64,000 nucleotides of DNA from Rotaria sp. Silwood1. Taxonomy: Eukaryota > Rotifera > Eurotatoria > Philodinida > Philodinidae. The DNA is taken from NCBI GenBank assembly GCA_905250075.1, contig CAJNOP010000024.1:182508-246507 (forward strand), in the 5' to 3' direction. Every line of letters begins with the position of its first letter. Position 1 is the first letter of the stretch. Both the position numbers and the translations under genes were made by a program. This document shows positions 61,850 through 64,000 of this stretch, one piece after another. The notes below the pieces were generated by a model. The model was not told where the DNA came from. It searched no databases and worked only from the letters and a program-made list of their open reading frames with translations.

Positions 61850-62247
61850 CATAGCATGCAAATATTATTTCTTTATGAACCAACATTTCAAGCAAATAAT
61901 GATTTTACTCGTATTCGTTGTGGTCAACAGTTTGAAATAATATTTAAAAATTCTAAAACAACATAATGTATTATATCCTCAGTAGTAGTTTTACGTAATG
62001 TTTCTGATCTTATACTTCAATTTGACAGTACACGGTAAAATAGACATACATTTGAATTACAACATTTACTTACAAAAATAAATGGCTAAATTTCTTGAAA
62101 ATTCATGTCTTTATGCTATTCAACGTGTTCTACCTGATAAATCATTTAGTTCTCTATCATAGAAAATAAAATCCATTTATTTGATTATTTAGCTGAATTA
62201 GATACCATTTATCGACCAAATATTCAGAAAGATGAGGACGATGATGA
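61850..62247 (+). pseudogene. Unrecognised coding remnant abutting telomere-like repeat
   Basis: Plus-strand segments with the codon texture of real exons occur in shifting frames. LYEPTFQANNDFTRIRCG then QQFEIIFKNSKTT lies near 61877-61965. VLRNVSDLILQFDST lies near 61986-62032. FLENSCLYAIQRVLPDKSFS lies near 62090-62155. FDYLAELDTIYRPNIQKDED lies near 62180-62240. Stops and frame changes separate them. The last segment runs straight into the TGTGGG array at 62248. I do not recognise the family. Confidence 0.45.
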
Positions 62248-62337
62248 GGGTGTGGGTGTGGGTGTGGGTGTGGGTGGGTGTGGGTGCGGTTGTTCGGGTG
62301 TGGGGAGTGGCCGTGGGTGTGGATGTGAATGTGAGTG
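62248..62337 (+). repeat. Telomere-like TGTGGG array, G-rich on plus strand
   Basis: Starts with four to five perfect TGTGGG units and decays through GTGCGG, TCGGGTGTGG, CGTGGGTGTGG and GTGAATGTGAG variants. (TGTGGG)n is the reported telomeric repeat of bdelloid rotifers (established knowledge). The G-rich strand runs 5'-3' rightwards, that is, toward the facing array. Confidence 0.8.
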
Positions 62338-62351
62338 TCTTTTCTACTATC

Positions 62352-62423
62352 AACACCCACACCCACAGATTCTACTTCTACACCCGCACATCCACACCCA
62401 CACCCACACACCCACACCCACTC

Positions 62424-62450
<27 letters not shown>
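62352..62450 (-). repeat. Telomere-like array in opposite orientation (CCCACA on plus)
   Basis: CACCCACACCCACA units on the plus strand are interrupted by about 20 bp (GATTCTACTTCTA), then more CCCACA units, ending in about 13 CA dinucleotides. Read on the minus strand this is TGTGGG running leftwards, toward the array at 62248-62337. Only about 14 bp separate the two. Confidence 0.8.
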
Positions 62451-62455
<5 letters not shown>

Positions 62456-62591
62456 GTGTTCTTTTATTGATACTTTTTCTATGCTTAACAAATAAATAAA
62501 ACAACTTTTTCGTATTTCTTCATCTTAATCGGTTTTCATTTGATAAGCTTTTAGCTTTTGAAAAACTATTCGCCTACTCTGATATACTTAT

Positions 62592-62752
62592 CGGTACTTG
62601 AAACTACTTTAAGAGACTTTGGAGGTACTTGAAGGTACTTGATTGTATTTTAAAGGTACCTGAAGTTACTTTGCGATATTTTTAATGTACTTTGAGCTAC
62701 TTGAAGCAACTTGAAGTTACTTTTGTATTTTCAGGTACTTTTGTACTTCAAG
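62592..62752 (+). repeat. Minisatellite of GGTACTTGAA-like units
   Basis: About 160 bp built of degenerate 10-20 bp units containing GGTACTTGAA, GAAGTTACTT and close variants. It lies between the two pairs of telomere-like arrays, as subtelomeric satellites do. Flanking sequence on either side to 62451 and 63084 shows no gene. Confidence 0.65.
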
Positions 62753-63084
62753 TCCGCTGTTTCCCCCTTGTAAATTTATTGATAGTTATTGATGAATATC
62801 ATCCAATGAAGATAAATAAAATATTGTTTGATGAAGAAAAACTTCAATAAATCGACATTGTTGAGATGAATCTATATATTATTGAAGAATAAATTACTTT
62901 GAACTAATTATTCTTTAGCCTTATTATACTAATATAAAACTCGTTAAAAGAAAAATCTCTAACAAATTATACTTGTTTTCCAAAGATAATCGACGGTCAA
63001 GAAAACGATCTGTTTTATTTATGCATTTCAAACAAAACCTTTTTTGTTTTTTTTTAAATGGCACTATTAGCCTGTGCTACATAT

Positions 63085-63162
63085 GGGTGGGTGCGGGGTG
63101 TGAGTGTGGGTGTCGGGTGCAAGTGAACAGGATACGATACCCACACCCACACCCCTTACCCC
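63085..63162. repeat. Second head-to-head pair of telomere-like repeats
   Basis: A G-rich block (about 63085-63120: GGGTGGGTGCGGGGTGTGAG, then TGTGGGTGTCGGGTG) faces a C-rich block (about 63139-63161: CCCACACCCACACCCC) across about 18 bp. The arrangement is the same as at 62248-62450 but shorter and more degraded. Confidence 0.65.
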
Positions 63163-63412
63163 AAAACTTTTTCAATCGCAATGGCTCGCATAAAGCCAGA
63201 CGCTTCTCACATCGCTTTATTGAATGACTAAGACCCGAATTCGACAAGTATTAATGTTGAAGATTTATTCAAAAAATGGCGGCTGGCATTTTAAAAGAAA
63301 TACGCCATCAGTTTGATGTTTCATAGCCGCATTTTGCTTCAACACAAATGAAAAAACGCGCATATATTATTGAAAATGAAGTAGCGCAAACAGTCACTAT
63401 GATTAGTTCGTC
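63163..63412. other. 3' flank of the tail-collar gene
   Basis: 250 bp, noticeably less AT-rich than the rest of the window. Short plus-strand open stretches (for example the MKKRAYIIENEVAQTV stretch near 63349) may be chance. No gene is assigned. Confidence 0.4.
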
Positions 63413-64000
63413 TCATTCAGCATAAATAATGTAATTAATAGATTGATATGGTTGCAACAAACTGAAACCACTGCCGCGACCAACTGAGCCAGTATTACCA
63501 CTAACTGAGTGACTGTGATCACCTGCAGCGTTAATACTGATATATGTTCTCCCGATAGGAATAGTATGTGCATGCAATACTTGATCACTCCTGTGACCTC
63601 CACCTGTTTTCATACCCCAACCACCAGCTCCCATTCTCTCATTACTTGTAGAGCCTCCACGGTTATGACCTGGATCGTTAATTAAATGTGTATGACTTCC
63701 AGCTGTTCTAATGGTTAATGAACCTGGTGTGTGTTGGTGAGTTGGCAATTGGTCAACGGTCAAATTGTATACTGCTGCTCCACCACTTATGCCAGTTTCA
63801 GTCACCTGTTTCACACGTAATTCATATGGATCAACACCAATTGGAACACGTCCACAAAAATCTGGTAAATTGAACGTTGTTACATAATCGCCAGATCCGT
63901 ATTGTGTACCAATGACGGCAAACAAACGTTGGTATTCAGCACGTGACACAGTCGAACCATCACACAGAAGCCATGGATAGGGAGGTTTACTTGCACCAGA
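63413..64000 (-). CDS. Phage tail collar domain protein (partial, probable horizontal transfer)
   Basis: The minus-strand frame is open from the window edge to the stop at 63413, about 195 residues. Seen: PYPWLLCDGSTVSRAEYQRL, FAVIGTQYGSGD, TTFNLPDFCGRVPIGVDP, a Gly-rich insertion, LTVDQLPTHQHTPG, repeated His pairs (SHTHL, AHTIP, DHSHS) and the terminal LQPYQSINYIIYAE. This is the phage tail-collar fold found in phage tail fibres and in bacterial microcystin-dependent-type proteins. It is typical of bacteria and phages, not animals. It has no intron in the visible part and clearly higher GC than the neighbouring genes. It lies 250 bp from telomere-like repeats. The true start is beyond the window. 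Contamination is unlikely if the assembly join is sound, but I cannot test that. Confidence 0.88.
   Translation of the reverse strand, partial: SGASKPPYPWLLCDGSTVSRAEYQRLFAVIGTQYGSGDYVTTFNLPDFCGRVPIGVDPYELRVKQVTETGISGGAAVYNLTVDQLPTHQHTPGSLTIRTAGSHTHLINDPGHNRGGSTSNERMGAGGWGMKTGGGHRSDQVLHAHTIPIGRTYISINAAGDHSHSVSGNTGSVGRGSGFSLLQPYQSINYIIYAE

Noticed and set aside
62157..62504. Open frames of Val-Gly, Cys-Val or His-Pro-Thr repeats on both strands
   Set aside because: They are translations of the TGTGGG/CCCACA arrays, not genes.
1..64000. CRISPR arrays, rRNA, tRNA or spliced-leader RNA genes
   Set aside because: None recognised by eye; a covariance-model scan could still find small RNAs.

Overview
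This window is eukaryotic and very AT-rich. It holds intron-containing animal genes with mostly 50-80 bp GT-AG introns. I infer a bdelloid rotifer. The gene set is metazoan (RRAGA, EDC4, SLC25A44, a GABA-A-type channel, IVNS1ABP, RPS24, a GT10 fucosyltransferase, a tetraspanin, HGS/HRS, rabaptin, CLN6, DECR2, GTF2H2). The right end carries arrays of a TGTGGG-type repeat, which is the bdelloid telomeric motif. Next to them is a phage/bacterial-type tail-collar gene, the kind of foreign gene bdelloids accumulate near chromosome ends. The species is not determined.

Layout: 1-1727 (+) 3' part of RRAGA. 2065-3073 (-) TMEM179-like membrane protein. 3074-7704 gene-poor. 7705-12836 (+) EDC4 without its WD40 half. 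13106-14323 (+) SLC25A44. 16044-17251 (-) unrecognised Cys-rich type I membrane protein. 20147-21825 (-) Cys-loop anion channel. 21826-28384 gene-poor, with a dead mariner transposase. 28385-33311 (-) IVNS1ABP. 33780-34178 (+) RPS24. 36225-38529 (-) fucosyltransferase. 38530-43161 gene-poor, with a 1.3 kb palindrome. 43162-45804 (-) tetraspanin with a proline-rich tail. 47549-50252 (+) short HGS. 50397-56628 (+) rabaptin with a terminal FYVE finger, and CLN6 nested antisense at 52488-53413. 56907-57970 (-) DECR2. 58014-59681 (-) GTF2H2. About 60080-61075 (-) AHCY pseudogene. About 61850-62247 an unrecognised coding remnant. 62248-63162 telomere-like arrays. 63413-64000 (-) tail-collar gene running off the window. 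Exons were assembled by eye from reading frame, splice motifs and family resemblance; junction phases were checked.

The genes are mostly unrelated housekeeping and signalling functions. Three same-strand pairs lie very close: GTF2H2-DECR2 (43 bp), HGS-RABEP1 (144 bp) and EDC4-SLC25A44 (269 bp). Splice-acceptor-like sequence sits at the downstream start codon in each. That would fit spliced-leader trans-splicing of polycistronic transcripts, which is known in bdelloids. HGS and RABEP1 both act on early endosomes.

The most unusual material is structural. Several of the unusually long introns and some intergenic gaps carry large imperfect inverted repeats (about 9.9-10.6, 30.7-32.1, 34.5-35.0, 40.2-41.5 and 51.5-52.0 kb), at different stages of decay and partly from one family. 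At the right end, TGTGGG arrays face each other head to head, as in a fossil telomere-telomere junction, bracketed by a pseudogene and a probable horizontally acquired gene.
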